Assembly (NCBI RefSeq): GCF_009649735.1
Contig: NZ_WJNH01000006.1
Coordinates: 125,469-189,468, forward strand
Origin: Salinibacillus xinjiangensis
Lineage (GTDB): Bacteria; Bacillota; Bacilli; Bacillales; Alkalibacillaceae
DNA length: 64,000 nt
Direction: 5' to 3'
Shown: positions 33,541 to 42,583 of the stretch, in pieces
Layout of the letters: each line of letters begins with the position of its first letter
Position numbering within the stretch: position 1 is the stretch's first letter
The notes under the pieces: generated by a model
What the model was told of the DNA's origin: nothing
Seen by the model: only the letters and a program-made list of their open reading frames with translations
The model's database searches: none
Translations under genes and position numbers: made by a program

Positions 33541-36165
33541 ATGAGCGGAACATCTGTATTAACGAAACAAAAAATAAATAAGAAAGATTCAGATATAAAT
33601 CATAAGGAAATAGATATTGAAGTATTAACTAAATCAGCTAGCCGAGTAATTGCGCCACTTTGGTCTATTTCTACATTTGCTGCACGTAATCCTTGGATGG
33701 GACTCGAAAAGCATTCCTTTGACAGGGTAGCAGCTTGGTTGAAAAATAGTCGTAATGTTGATATATACCCTAGTGCATCTATGATCATTTCTGCAAAGAG
33801 CAATGGTGAGATAGATGAAACTTATATAAAAATGGGTCTGCAGCGTTGGATTGATTCACATTCCTTTAAAATACCGCGGGAAACATTAGAGCAATATTGT
33901 CATTCTGCACTAAAATTAGATTCATTACCTTCTTACCTATTATCATCACAAAAGCTTAAGGTATTGGCAGAAGAATTTAGTGGATTGAATACGGATAGTA
34001 TCGATCATTCAATGCAACCAATAAGTTCTCGTATAGACATTGAAGGAGGTAAACGTTTAGTCGACCTTCTCGATTATCATATGATTATGTGGTGTAAATT
34101 GTATCTTGATGATTCACAGGCAGGCTGGAAAATGCCCAATCGTGAGGAAGGTTTTTATCGTGCATGGCAGCGTCTTATTCAATATGATCCAGCACTAAGT
34201 AAAAAACAGCGTAAACATCTAATAGGTTTTCCAAAAGAGGCAAAATTGGCTTTGAAAAAGGCTATATTCGCTCTAGAAATTCCTGAATCACAAATACAGG
34301 GTTACCTTGAAGGTCATTTGTTATCCTTACCAGGGTGGGCAGGGATGATGCTTTGGCGCTCCCGACAGTCTAGCCAAGAACAAGAACTCCTAACAGAATA
34401 TTTAGCAGTACGAGTTTCCATGGAATATGCTCTCATTAAGCCGTACTTACCTTTACACAATCAACAATCTGAGAGTGAAGTTTCTGTTGTTCCTCTAATA
34501 GCATCATGGCTCCATTGGGGAGGGCTTTCCATTGAGGATTGGTCAAAGTTGTCTGTTGCTGAGCAAAACGAATATTTAACTTTTGCCTATCAATTTAATG
34601 ATATGGTTCGTAGGAAAATTTGTCTAGAAGCATGGGAACAAACATATTCTGAACAATTATGTCAGAAAATAGGCGCTAAACAACGTGAGGCTGATGATAA
34701 AAAGTCTAAATTAGCACAATTTGTCTTCTGTATTGATGTACGATCAGAACCTTTTCGTCGCCAACTTGAAAAAGAAGGTCCGTTTGAAACGATTGGAATT
34801 GCCGGTTTCTTTGGGGTACCCATTGCAACTAGTGAACTTGGGAGTAATCACAGTCATCCTTCCTTGCCGGTTATATCAAAGCCTCAGCATATAATAAAAG
34901 AGTCCGTAAATGACTATGAACTCAAATCATACCAACAACGTAAGTCGGCAGTGAACTCCTTAACTTACACATTTAAAATGATGAAACAGAATGTACTTTC
35001 AAGCTTACTTTTACCTGAACTAAGTGGACCATGGCTTAGTCTACAAATGGTAGCACGTAGCTTTGTACCGAAAAAAGCAAATCGTTTTATACGTAACCTT
35101 CGTGAGACCTGGTTACGTAAACCTAATACAGCGCTCACCCTTAATCATGATAAAAACATAGAAGCAGAGTTACCTGTTGGTTTTTCTGCAGAAGAAAAAG
35201 TGAAATATGTACGTGAAGCTCTAAAGCTAATGGGATTAACAGAGAATTTTGCATCGTTAGTCGTTATATGCGGTCATGGAAGTCAAAGTACAAACAACCC
35301 TTATGCTTCAGCACTTGAATGTGGTGCCTGCGGTGGAGCATCAGGTGGTTTCAATGCAAGGGTTTTGGCTACTTTATGTAACCTTCCAGAGGTAAGGGCA
35401 GAACTGTCTTCTGAAGGGATTGAAATTCCCGAGAAAACCGTTTTCGTGGCCGCTGAGCATAAAACAACGGTAGATGAATTAGACTGGATTTATGTTCCAG
35501 AACTTTCGGAAACAGCTCAAGAAGCATTTAATTATATCCAAGCCATACTACCGAAAGTAAGTCAACGTGCAAATTCAAAGCGTCTAGCCCTATTACCTAA
35601 TTTTAAATCGGTTTTTAAAGATCCCAATGCTGAGGCACACCGTTTTGCGGAAGATTGGAGTGAAATACGTCCTGAGTGGGGCTTAGCACGTAATGCTGCT
35701 TTTATAATCGGACAACGTGAACTAACTAAGGATTGTGACTTGGAAGGTAGGGTATTCCTTCATAATTATGATTGGAAGCAGGATGAAAGTGGAGAACTCC
35801 TAGCAAATATCATTGCAGGACCAGGTACAGTTAGTCAATGGATTAACCTGCAATATTACGCTTCAACGGTAGCGCCTCATTATTATGGTAGTGGGAATAA
35901 AGCAATGCAAACTGTTACTTCAGGCATCGGTGTAATGCAGGGGAATGCGAGTGACTTATTGACTGGATTACCTTGGCAATCCGTCATGGAATCAGACCAT
36001 GAGGCTTTTCATTCTCCTCTTCGTTTGCTGATTGTCATCCAAGCACCTAGCAAATATGTAGAGCGGTTATTAAATAACGATTCCTCATTACGAGAAAAAG
36101 TTCAAAATAATTGGGTTCGTTTTGCAAGTGTTGAACCAGACGGACACTGGATAAACTGGAACTAA
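33541..36165 (+). CDS. dabA: DUF2309/UPF0753 inorganic-carbon protein (MpsB/DabA)
   Basis: 874-residue peripheral protein related to beta-carbonic anhydrase. The zinc-site residues of DabA are conserved with identical internal spacing: Cys397 and Asp399 in FCIDVRSEPFRRQLE, His579 in ICGHGSQS and Cys594 in LECGACGG (in Halothiobacillus DabA the residues are C351, D353, H524, C539). It is thought to hydrate CO2 to bicarbonate vectorially when paired with the NuoL-like subunit. ATG 33541 follows AAGGAGGT; GTG 33538 is the alternative. Confidence 0.92.
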   Translation: MSGTSVLTKQKINKKDSDINHKEIDIEVLTKSASRVIAPLWSISTFAARNPWMGLEKHSFDRVAAWLKNSRNVDIYPSASMIISAKSNGEIDETYIKMGLQRWIDSHSFKIPRETLEQYCHSALKLDSLPSYLLSSQKLKVLAEEFSGLNTDSIDHSMQPISSRIDIEGGKRLVDLLDYHMIMWCKLYLDDSQAGWKMPNREEGFYRAWQRLIQYDPALSKKQRKHLIGFPKEAKLALKKAIFALEIPESQIQGYLEGHLLSLPGWAGMMLWRSRQSSQEQELLTEYLAVRVSMEYALIKPYLPLHNQQSESEVSVVPLIASWLHWGGLSIEDWSKLSVAEQNEYLTFAYQFNDMVRRKICLEAWEQTYSEQLCQKIGAKQREADDKKSKLAQFVFCIDVRSEPFRRQLEKEGPFETIGIAGFFGVPIATSELGSNHSHPSLPVISKPQHIIKESVNDYELKSYQQRKSAVNSLTYTFKMMKQNVLSSLLLPELSGPWLSLQMVARSFVPKKANRFIRNLRETWLRKPNTALTLNHDKNIEAELPVGFSAEEKVKYVREALKLMGLTENFASLVVICGHGSQSTNNPYASALECGACGGASGGFNARVLATLCNLPEVRAELSSEGIEIPEKTVFVAAEHKTTVDELDWIYVPELSETAQEAFNYIQAILPKVSQRANSKRLALLPNFKSVFKDPNAEAHRFAEDWSEIRPEWGLARNAAFIIGQRELTKDCDLEGRVFLHNYDWKQDESGELLANIIAGPGTVSQWINLQYYASTVAPHYYGSGNKAMQTVTSGIGVMQGNASDLLTGLPWQSVMESDHEAFHSPLRLLIVIQAPSKYVERLLNNDSSLREKVQNNWVRFASVEPDGHWINWN

Positions 36166-36239
36166 AATAAAAACTCCCAAAAACATTTTCATGAAAGAAA
36201 ATATTCTATTTTCTTTCCTCATCAGGGGAATGTAATGTG

Positions 36240-36290
36240 AACTGTGTTAGTAAGAAATGCCTATTGATTCTTACTAACACAGTTTTTTTA
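36240..36290 (+). terminator. Terminator of dabBA
   Basis: AACTGTGTTAGTAAG (36240-36254) pairs exactly with CTTACTAACACAGTT (36270-36284), followed by a T-run. From here to 36533 no complete gene is visible; a TATAAT at 36505-36510 may be the -10 of the next gene, and a possible broken small peptide gene lies on the minus strand around 36406-36460. Confidence 0.9.
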
Positions 36291-36533
36291 TGGTTTAGGA
36301 CATTATAAAATTATGACAAGTTTGGTCTGATATTAAGCGAAGTCCTGGTTACTTCGTCATCTGTGAAAGTAGGTTTCTTCTACAAAATAATATCTGCGGT
36401 TAAATTCAAGTCTTTTGTGTCAAAGCATAAATGGCACCCCCAATTACGAATACTAATCATAAACAATCTCCTAAGCATGGGGATATAAGAAGGTCAAATC
36501 AGAATATAATAGTCAGAAAAGGAAGCCATTAAT

Positions 36534-37553
36534 ATGAAAATGCAGTTAATCGAAATATTTATTCCTATGAAGCATTTTGAAAAAACGAAAACAAAGCTTC
36601 AAGAATTCCCCCATCTTTCCTTTTCCACCTTTAAGGAAAGAGAGGACCTATATCTTGTGCGAATGGTCGTAGAGAGCAAAGATGTAGAAGATATACTAAA
36701 TTATCTTGAGAGTGTATCAGCTGTGGCTGAAGGGTTTGAGACGATATTAATCCCAGTCCAGACATATATGTCCAGAGAAACCTTGCAGGAGAAGAACGAA
36801 TCCAAAGAGGAGAAGGAGGAAGAAGAGCAATCAACTCTGATGAGGGCGAGTCGACAGGAGTTGATTCAAACCATTGACAAAAACAGTCATATTACCACTA
36901 ATTATACACTTCTCATTATTTTGTCAGCGATTGTCGCCACTGTTGGATTCCTGAAGAATAGTGAGGCAGTCGTCATTGGAGCAATGGTTATTGCCCCGAT
37001 GATTGGACCAATTATATCGATTGCCTTTTCGGCTATATTAGGAGACTATAAAAAGGTGGGACAATCCACACTCACTTTTTTATTTGGTTTTGTCATCGTT
37101 GTCGCTATTTCAATCCTGTTTAGCTACTTTTTTCGAATGGGGACTGAAAATGATCAGTTTATTGCCCGAACAGAGGTTACCATATCGGACTTTTTCTTAG
37201 CTTTAGCCTCTGGTGCAGCGGGTGCGCTTGCTACGTTGAATCGATTATCCGGGAATCTGGTAGGTGTAATGGTTGCAGTAGCCCTGCTTCCTCCAACCAT
37301 TGCTGTTGGATTATCTATTGGACAAGCATTGTGGATTGACGCTTATGGATCCGCCCTGTTAATTACGGTGAACACTACTTGTATCCTGCTGTCCGCAATC
37401 ACTATTTTTTCCATCAGCGGCATACGCCCTGTTCGTTGGCGTGAGGTTCAAAAAGCCAATGTGTCGAGAACCTTTTCGTTTATTTTTGTTGGAACCATTG
37501 TGGGCATTCTTGTTCTAGTTATTTTGATTGGACAGGGAGTTAAGTTCGAGTAA
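36534..37553 (+). CDS. DUF389 family membrane protein
   Basis: 339-residue protein of the DUF389 (TIGR00341-type) family. A cytosolic ferredoxin-like N-terminal domain (1-85) and an acidic linker (about 85-105) precede six or so membrane spans. Family blocks are NSEAVVIGAMVIAPMIGPI, FFLALASGAAGALATLNRLS and GVMVAVALLPPTIAVGLSI. The function is unknown, possibly transport. ATG 36534 has AAGGAAG upstream. There is no partner gene in operon. Confidence 0.85.
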   Translation: MKMQLIEIFIPMKHFEKTKTKLQEFPHLSFSTFKEREDLYLVRMVVESKDVEDILNYLESVSAVAEGFETILIPVQTYMSRETLQEKNESKEEKEEEEQSTLMRASRQELIQTIDKNSHITTNYTLLIILSAIVATVGFLKNSEAVVIGAMVIAPMIGPIISIAFSAILGDYKKVGQSTLTFLFGFVIVVAISILFSYFFRMGTENDQFIARTEVTISDFFLALASGAAGALATLNRLSGNLVGVMVAVALLPPTIAVGLSIGQALWIDAYGSALLITVNTTCILLSAITIFSISGIRPVRWREVQKANVSRTFSFIFVGTIVGILVLVILIGQGVKFE

Positions 37554-37588
37554 AAAATAATCATTAGGAAAAATTTTCTTAAAAACTA

Positions 37589-37617
37589 TTGACGTAACTT
37601 TTTGAAAAATATATAAT
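37589..37617 (+). promoter_or_regulatory. Sigma-A promoter of the bmrCD leader
   Basis: TTGACG (37589-37594), 17-base spacer, TATAAT (37612-37617). The leader peptide ATG is 45 bases downstream. Confidence 0.85.
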
Positions 37618-37662
37618 TTATGAGCATTGAAAAAATCGTAAATGAAAAGGAGGTCACGAACA

Positions 37663-37770
37663 ATGATTAAAAATCGAGGAATTGATCAACAGCAACAACA
37701 GCAATATTCAGTATTATTAGTAAACAACTTCACATTTTTATCCGTGACCTCTTTGTCTCGTCATCGGTAA
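37663..37770 (+). CDS. BmrB-like leader peptide (35 residues)
   Basis: Short reading frame with a consensus ribosome site (AAAAGGAGG): it begins MIKNRGIDQQQQQQYSVLL and ends TSLSRHR. The six consecutive Gln and the position directly ahead of a terminator and a BmrCD-type exporter match the role of B. subtilis BmrB (YheJ), the leader whose stalled translation permits bmrCD transcription. Codons 27-30 contain the complement of both the ribosome-site segment and the terminator arm. Its function is as a sensor rather than a product. Confidence 0.8.
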   Translation: MIKNRGIDQQQQQQYSVLLVNNFTFLSVTSLSRHR

Positions 37771-37826
37771 GGAACTCTTATGGTTTCATACTGTTGTCAG
37801 CAACATTTTTACCCAAATTAGTTTGT

Positions 37827-37859
37827 AAAGGTCACGGAACATATTCGTGACCTTTTTTT
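37827..37859 (+). terminator. Attenuator terminator of bmrCD
   Basis: AAAGGTCACG (37827-37836) pairs with CGTGACCTTT (37846-37855), ending in seven T. Two more segments share the sequence: GGAGGTCACG (37649-37658, at the leader ribosome site) and CGTGACCT (37743-37750, near the leader end). The 37649/37743 pair leaves the terminator free; the 37743/37827 pair would disrupt it, i.e. an antiterminator. Confidence 0.85.
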
Positions 37860-37935
37860 AATCCTTAAATAGCTTTAAGGATTAGTAGTATAAGAGAATT
37901 TTGTGTAGCAGCATTCACAAAACACAATTCTCCGT

Positions 37936-37973
37936 ACGCATACGTCACGAACGTATGCGTTTTTTGTTTTTTT
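37936..37973 (+). terminator. Second terminator in the bmrCD leader
   Basis: ACGCATACGT (37936-37945) pairs with ACGTATGCGT (37951-37960), with a CACGA loop, then TTTTTGTTTTTTT. Upstream, AATCCTTAAA/TTTAAGGATT (about 37860-37883) and GAGAATT...AATTCTC (about 37894-37932) form further hairpins. Confidence 0.85.
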
Positions 37974-37993
37974 AGGGAAGGGAAGGTGTAGGT

Positions 37994-38104
37994 ATGTTTA
38001 ATTTTCGAGTTCATTTATTAATGAAACATGAAGGAGGAAGGTTTATGCTACAGCTATCAATTCAATGGTTAGGTAAAGAAAAGGATCGGATAGATGGTGG
38101 ATAG
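37994..38104 (+). CDS. Second short reading frame in the bmrCD leader
   Basis: An open frame of 36 codons (MFNFRVHLLMKHEGGRFMLQ...) lies after the second terminator. An internal start at 38045 (M18) has the stronger ribosome site AAGGAGGAAGG and would give only 19 residues ending KEKDRIDGG. I do not recognise it. It may be a second leader peptide acting on the same operon, or a remnant of a longer protein. Confidence 0.4.
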   Translation: MFNFRVHLLMKHEGGRFMLQLSIQWLGKEKDRIDGG

Positions 38105-38147
38105 CGAACGTTCAAACAGCAGCTAAAGAAATGGGAGGGGAAAAATA

Positions 38148-39890
38148 ATGTTTAGTGTATTTAGGAAACTATCTTGGTATTTCAAAGAACAATGGCTAAG
38201 ATATTTATTAGCTATTTTAGCCTTAACAATAGTCAATGTCATTGAACTATTTCCACCCAAGTTGGTGGGGATGGCCATTGATGAAATTCAATATCAAACC
38301 TTGACATCTGGTAGACTTACTGAGCTTTTGTTAATTTTTATTGGTCTTATTATATTAAGCTATGGATTGTCGTTTTTTTGGGATTATACCTTATTTGGGC
38401 GAGCTATTTTATTAGAGCGCAAGATGAGATCGATGTTAATGAGTCATTTTTTGAAAATGACTCCGCGCTTTTTTGGTCAATATCGCACAGGGGACCTAAT
38501 GGCCCGCTCTACTAATGATTTAAAAGCCATTATGATGACATCAGGATTTGGAATTTTAACCTTAGTGGATGCGACGATTTTTATGGGATTTATCATCCTG
38601 ATGATGATATTTACGATTAATGCGAAGCTAACTTTGGCGGCTTTAATTCCGCTGCCATTTATGGCCTATATCATTCATAAGTATGGAAAAAAGATTCATA
38701 ACCGCTTTATGAGTGCACAGAATTCATTTAGTGAGTTAAATAACTATACGTTAGAATCCATACGTGGTGTTCGAGTGACAAGATCATTTGGACAGGAAAG
38801 ACGGGATGAACAGCAGTTTGGAGATATGACGGAGGATGTTTATCAGAAAAATCTTGAGGTAGCAAAGGTAGATGCGTTTTTTGAGCCTACGATAAACGTT
38901 TTAGTTGGATTCTCCTATACGATTGGAATTGGTTATGGAGCACTGATGGTTTTTGATAATCAGATTTCCTTCGGGGACCTTGTCACCTTTAACGTGTACT
39001 TAGGGATGTTGATTTGGCCAATGATTGCCGTTGGAGAACTAATCAATGTCATGCAAAGAGGAAATGCATCCATTGACCGAGTAGAAGATATCTTTGCCAA
39101 AAAGCCTGATGTTAAGGATCCAGAGAATCCGAAGACAGTAGCTTTACCAGAGCTGATTCAATTCAAGCAGGTTTCCTTTCGTTATCCAGAAACAGAGGGA
39201 CTGCAATTAAATCATATCAACTTGACCATCACTCGTGGAGAAACGATTGGCATTGTTGGTAAGACTGGAGCAGGAAAAACGACCTTACTCAAGCAATTAT
39301 TGCGTCAATATGAGCCTCCTACAGGGGATGTCCTAATCAATGGAATTCCAATACAACAATTCACATTGGATCAGACAAGACAGTGGATGGGCTATGTACC
39401 ACAGGATCATATTTTATTTTCTAAAACAGTAAGGGAAAACCTGTTGTACGGTTGTGGTCCGAAAGATGATGATGAGATTGAGAGTATACTAGAATCTGTT
39501 TCCTTAAAAGAGGATATCGACAATCTGCCAAATGGACTTGAAACCCTTGTTGGTGAAAGTGGAGTAACACTTTCTGGAGGACAAAAACAACGTGTTTCCT
39601 TAGCAAGAGCTTTACTGATGAATCCAGAAATTTTAATGCTTGATGACTCTTTATCAGCCGTAGATGGGAAAACAGAAGCCAACATTATTTCACATTTAAA
39701 GCGTGAGCGAAACGAGAAGACCACCTTCATTTCTGCTCACCGATTATCGGCTGTTAAGCATGCGGATCAAATTATCGTCTTAGAGAATGGCAGGATTGTG
39801 GAAAGAGGTACCCATGATGAATTAATCAGTCATGGTGGTTGGTATAAAACCCAATATACGATTCAACAAATGGAGGAGGTGGATAGCTAA
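38148..39890 (+). CDS. bmrC: BmrC-type half of a heterodimeric multidrug ABC exporter
   Basis: 580-residue fusion of a six-span membrane domain (1-310) and an ATPase domain (about 335-570). Walker A GKTGAGKTT and signature LSGGQKQR are intact, but Walker B is MLDDSLSAVD: Asp replaces the catalytic Glu. That degenerate site is typical of BmrC (YheI)-like subunits in heterodimers. ATG 38148 follows GGGAGGGG. Its stop overlaps the next start (TAATG). Expression should depend on the upstream attenuator. Confidence 0.88.
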   Translation: MFSVFRKLSWYFKEQWLRYLLAILALTIVNVIELFPPKLVGMAIDEIQYQTLTSGRLTELLLIFIGLIILSYGLSFFWDYTLFGRAILLERKMRSMLMSHFLKMTPRFFGQYRTGDLMARSTNDLKAIMMTSGFGILTLVDATIFMGFIILMMIFTINAKLTLAALIPLPFMAYIIHKYGKKIHNRFMSAQNSFSELNNYTLESIRGVRVTRSFGQERRDEQQFGDMTEDVYQKNLEVAKVDAFFEPTINVLVGFSYTIGIGYGALMVFDNQISFGDLVTFNVYLGMLIWPMIAVGELINVMQRGNASIDRVEDIFAKKPDVKDPENPKTVALPELIQFKQVSFRYPETEGLQLNHINLTITRGETIGIVGKTGAGKTTLLKQLLRQYEPPTGDVLINGIPIQQFTLDQTRQWMGYVPQDHILFSKTVRENLLYGCGPKDDDEIESILESVSLKEDIDNLPNGLETLVGESGVTLSGGQKQRVSLARALLMNPEILMLDDSLSAVDGKTEANIISHLKRERNEKTTFISAHRLSAVKHADQIIVLENGRIVERGTHDELISHGGWYKTQYTIQQMEEVDS

Positions 39891-41647
39891 TGAAAGGGTC
39901 TACCGAAAAACGTTTATTTCAATATGCCATGAGTAGCAAAAAAACGATCTGGATTGGTATTGTGTGCTTAATTATATCTGTAGGGCTAGAGTTAACCGGA
40001 CCGTTTATTGCCAAACTGGTTATCGACAACCACATTGTAGGAGTCACCAATCCGGATATGGAGCCGATTGCAAAGCTGTTAGGATTATATTTAGGATTAC
40101 TATTCTTTGCGGCCTTCTTCCAATATTATAAGACATATTTGCTACAGTTATCTGCCAATCGAATCATCCAAAAAATGAGGAATGATGTGTTTGGACATAT
40201 TCAAGAACTTCCCATGCAGCATTTTGTCGACAGGCCTGCAGGTAAAATCGTAGCGAGAGTCACCAATGATACAGAGGCCATTAAAGAATTATATATGAAG
40301 GTCCTTGAAACCTTCGTCGATGGATTTGTTTATATGGCTGGTATTTTTATTGCCCTATTTTTATTGGATGTAAGACTGGCGATGATTTGTTTAGTCTTAT
40401 TGCCTATTATGTATATTTGGATGCGACTTTTTAAAAACTATGCTGGAAAATATAACCGTGTCATTCGCTCAACCGTGAGTGAAATTAACGCCAATATCAA
40501 TGAATCCATTCAAGGTATGCCTATTATTCAAGCCTTCCGTCGTACTAAGATGGCTAAGGATGAATTTGAAACTTTAAATGAGCGTCATTATGACTATCAG
40601 ATCAGAATGAACACCTTAACCGCTCTCACGTCATTTAACCTTGTAAAAATTTTGAGAGGGCTAGCATTTTTAAGTGTTATCTGGTATTTCGGCAGTCAAT
40701 CCATTTCAGGGACTACCATCGTCACTGCTGGTGTATTATATGCCTTTGTGGATTATTTAACGAGGTTATTTGAGCCTGTCAATCAGATTGTGAGCCAATT
40801 TCCACAGCTTGAGCAGGCGCGAGTTGCTGGAGCGAGGGTTTTTGAATTGCTTGATGTCCCAGGTGAGGCGGTCAACGATCAACTGATGGAACGCTATCAA
40901 GGAGATGTGCGGTTTAAAAATGTTTCCTTCGCTTATGACGATAAGGAATACGTAATTCGTAATGTTAGCTTTCATGTGAGACCAGGGGAAACAGCGGCCT
41001 TCGTAGGGCACACTGGTTCAGGAAAGAGTTCCATAATGAATTTATTGTTTCGGTTTTATGATCCACAAAAAGGGCGGATGGAGATTGACGGCATGAATAC
41101 CATGGAATTATCCAGACAGCAAGTTCGTAGCTCAATTGGTATTGTTCTGCAGGATCCCTTTATTTTTACAGGAACCATTTTATCTAACATTACGCTCAAT
41201 GATCCATCTATTAGTCGGGAAAAGGCGATTGATTCGCTCAAGGCAGTAGGTGCTGATCAGTTTATTGAAAAATTACCAAATGGTTATGATGAACCCGTGA
41301 AGGAAAGCGGAAGTGAATTTTCAACAGGCCAACGACAGCTTATTTCCTTTGCTCGAGCCCTTGCCTTTGATCCGGCCATATTGATTTTAGATGAGGCAAC
41401 AGCTAATATAGATACAGAAACAGAAGGATTAATACAAGAGGCGATGAATGTGGTGAAGAAAGGACGTACTACTTTAATCATTGCCCATCGTTTATCAACA
41501 ATCCAGCAGGCTGACCAAATTTTTGTGCTAGAACGTGGTAAAATAATAGAAAGAGGTTCCCATGAGGAACTAATTAACCACGAGGGCAAATACTATCAAA
41601 TGTATAGAATGCAGCAGGGGAAAATGCAATTGACATCCATATCGTAA
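39890..41647 (+). CDS. bmrD: BmrD-type half of a heterodimeric multidrug ABC exporter
   Basis: 585-residue partner with six spans (1-320) and an ATPase domain (about 340-575). Walker A GHTGSGKSS and Walker B ILDEATANID with catalytic Glu are canonical, but the signature is FSTGQRQ rather than LSGGQ. This complements the degenerate Walker B of the first subunit, so one composite site should be active and one not. B. subtilis BmrD is longer (673 residues in my recollection). ATG overlaps the bmrC stop. Confidence 0.88.
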   Translation: MKGSTEKRLFQYAMSSKKTIWIGIVCLIISVGLELTGPFIAKLVIDNHIVGVTNPDMEPIAKLLGLYLGLLFFAAFFQYYKTYLLQLSANRIIQKMRNDVFGHIQELPMQHFVDRPAGKIVARVTNDTEAIKELYMKVLETFVDGFVYMAGIFIALFLLDVRLAMICLVLLPIMYIWMRLFKNYAGKYNRVIRSTVSEINANINESIQGMPIIQAFRRTKMAKDEFETLNERHYDYQIRMNTLTALTSFNLVKILRGLAFLSVIWYFGSQSISGTTIVTAGVLYAFVDYLTRLFEPVNQIVSQFPQLEQARVAGARVFELLDVPGEAVNDQLMERYQGDVRFKNVSFAYDDKEYVIRNVSFHVRPGETAAFVGHTGSGKSSIMNLLFRFYDPQKGRMEIDGMNTMELSRQQVRSSIGIVLQDPFIFTGTILSNITLNDPSISREKAIDSLKAVGADQFIEKLPNGYDEPVKESGSEFSTGQRQLISFARALAFDPAILILDEATANIDTETEGLIQEAMNVVKKGRTTLIIAHRLSTIQQADQIFVLERGKIIERGSHEELINHEGKYYQMYRMQQGKMQLTSIS

Positions 41648-41672
41648 GGCCGTGATAAAAAGGGGTAATCAT

Positions 41673-42500
41673 ATGAATGACGAAAAACAAAAGCCAGAAA
41701 CAATAGATGAAGAGGATTTATATGAAGATCTTGAAGTTGAAGAGGTCTATGAAATATTACAGGAAGAAAGAAACAAGACTCGAATAAAGGAAAACCAAAA
41801 ACAACAGCCAAAGCGTCCCTACCCTAAGTGGGCGTTTTGGCTTATTGCCATTTTTATGGTCATTAGTGTTATGCAGTTTTTACCAAAAACTTTTTCCCTC
41901 CCTATCATTGACTTTCTACAAACTTCTGCTAAATTATCTACATTAGATGAAATAGATTATTATCAGGAATCCGTTGTTGTTGTAGAAACTGGGGAAGGCA
42001 AAGGAACAGGCTTTGCCATTTCATCTGATGGCTACATTTTAACGAATCATCATGTCATCGATGAAGGTCCTCATTTAAACGTAGGATTTCCTAATGGTGA
42101 ACTATTTGAAGCCGAAATTGTCGGCGCATACCCCGAAATCGATCTCGCTCTTTTAAAGGTTGAGGGTGAGAATCTCCCGTATTTGACATTATCCTCTACA
42201 GCATCATTTGAGGAGAACGAACATATCTATTTTATTGGCAATCCATTAAACTTTAATGGTATTGCGAATGAAGGTGAAGTCATTGGACTAACGGAGACAA
42301 GTAGTATTGAAGGTTCAGCCATGATGCTACAAGCCCCTATTTATAAAGGAAATAGTGGGAGTCCAGTGATTAATATGGATGGTGAAGTGATTGGAATCGT
42401 GTTTGCCACGACGAACCGTGATGAACATGGAAAGATTGGACTGGCCATTCCCATTTCGAGCTTTTATGACAAAAATGGGTCAAGCCTGTTACCTAAATGA
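41673..42500 (+). CDS. Membrane-anchored trypsin-like serine protease (HtrA-like, no PDZ)
   Basis: 275-residue protein: acidic cytosolic N-terminus (1-50), one membrane span (about 52-72), then an S1C protease domain with catalytic His127 (TNHHVID), Asp157 (EIDLALL) and Ser228 (GNSGSP). It ends right after the protease domain, lacking the PDZ of HtrA/HtrB/YyxA. ATG 41673 is preceded by AAGGGG. It is near sigI-rsgI and may process envelope proteins; regulation is unclear. Confidence 0.85.
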   Translation: MNDEKQKPETIDEEDLYEDLEVEEVYEILQEERNKTRIKENQKQQPKRPYPKWAFWLIAIFMVISVMQFLPKTFSLPIIDFLQTSAKLSTLDEIDYYQESVVVVETGEGKGTGFAISSDGYILTNHHVIDEGPHLNVGFPNGELFEAEIVGAYPEIDLALLKVEGENLPYLTLSSTASFEENEHIYFIGNPLNFNGIANEGEVIGLTETSSIEGSAMMLQAPIYKGNSGSPVINMDGEVIGIVFATTNRDEHGKIGLAIPISSFYDKNGSSLLPK

Positions 42501-42583
42501 AATAAAAATGAAAAAAACCGTAATATGACACTCAGTAAAATGAGATTAAGTACGAATACTATAATGTTTGGAGGTGGAAAAGG

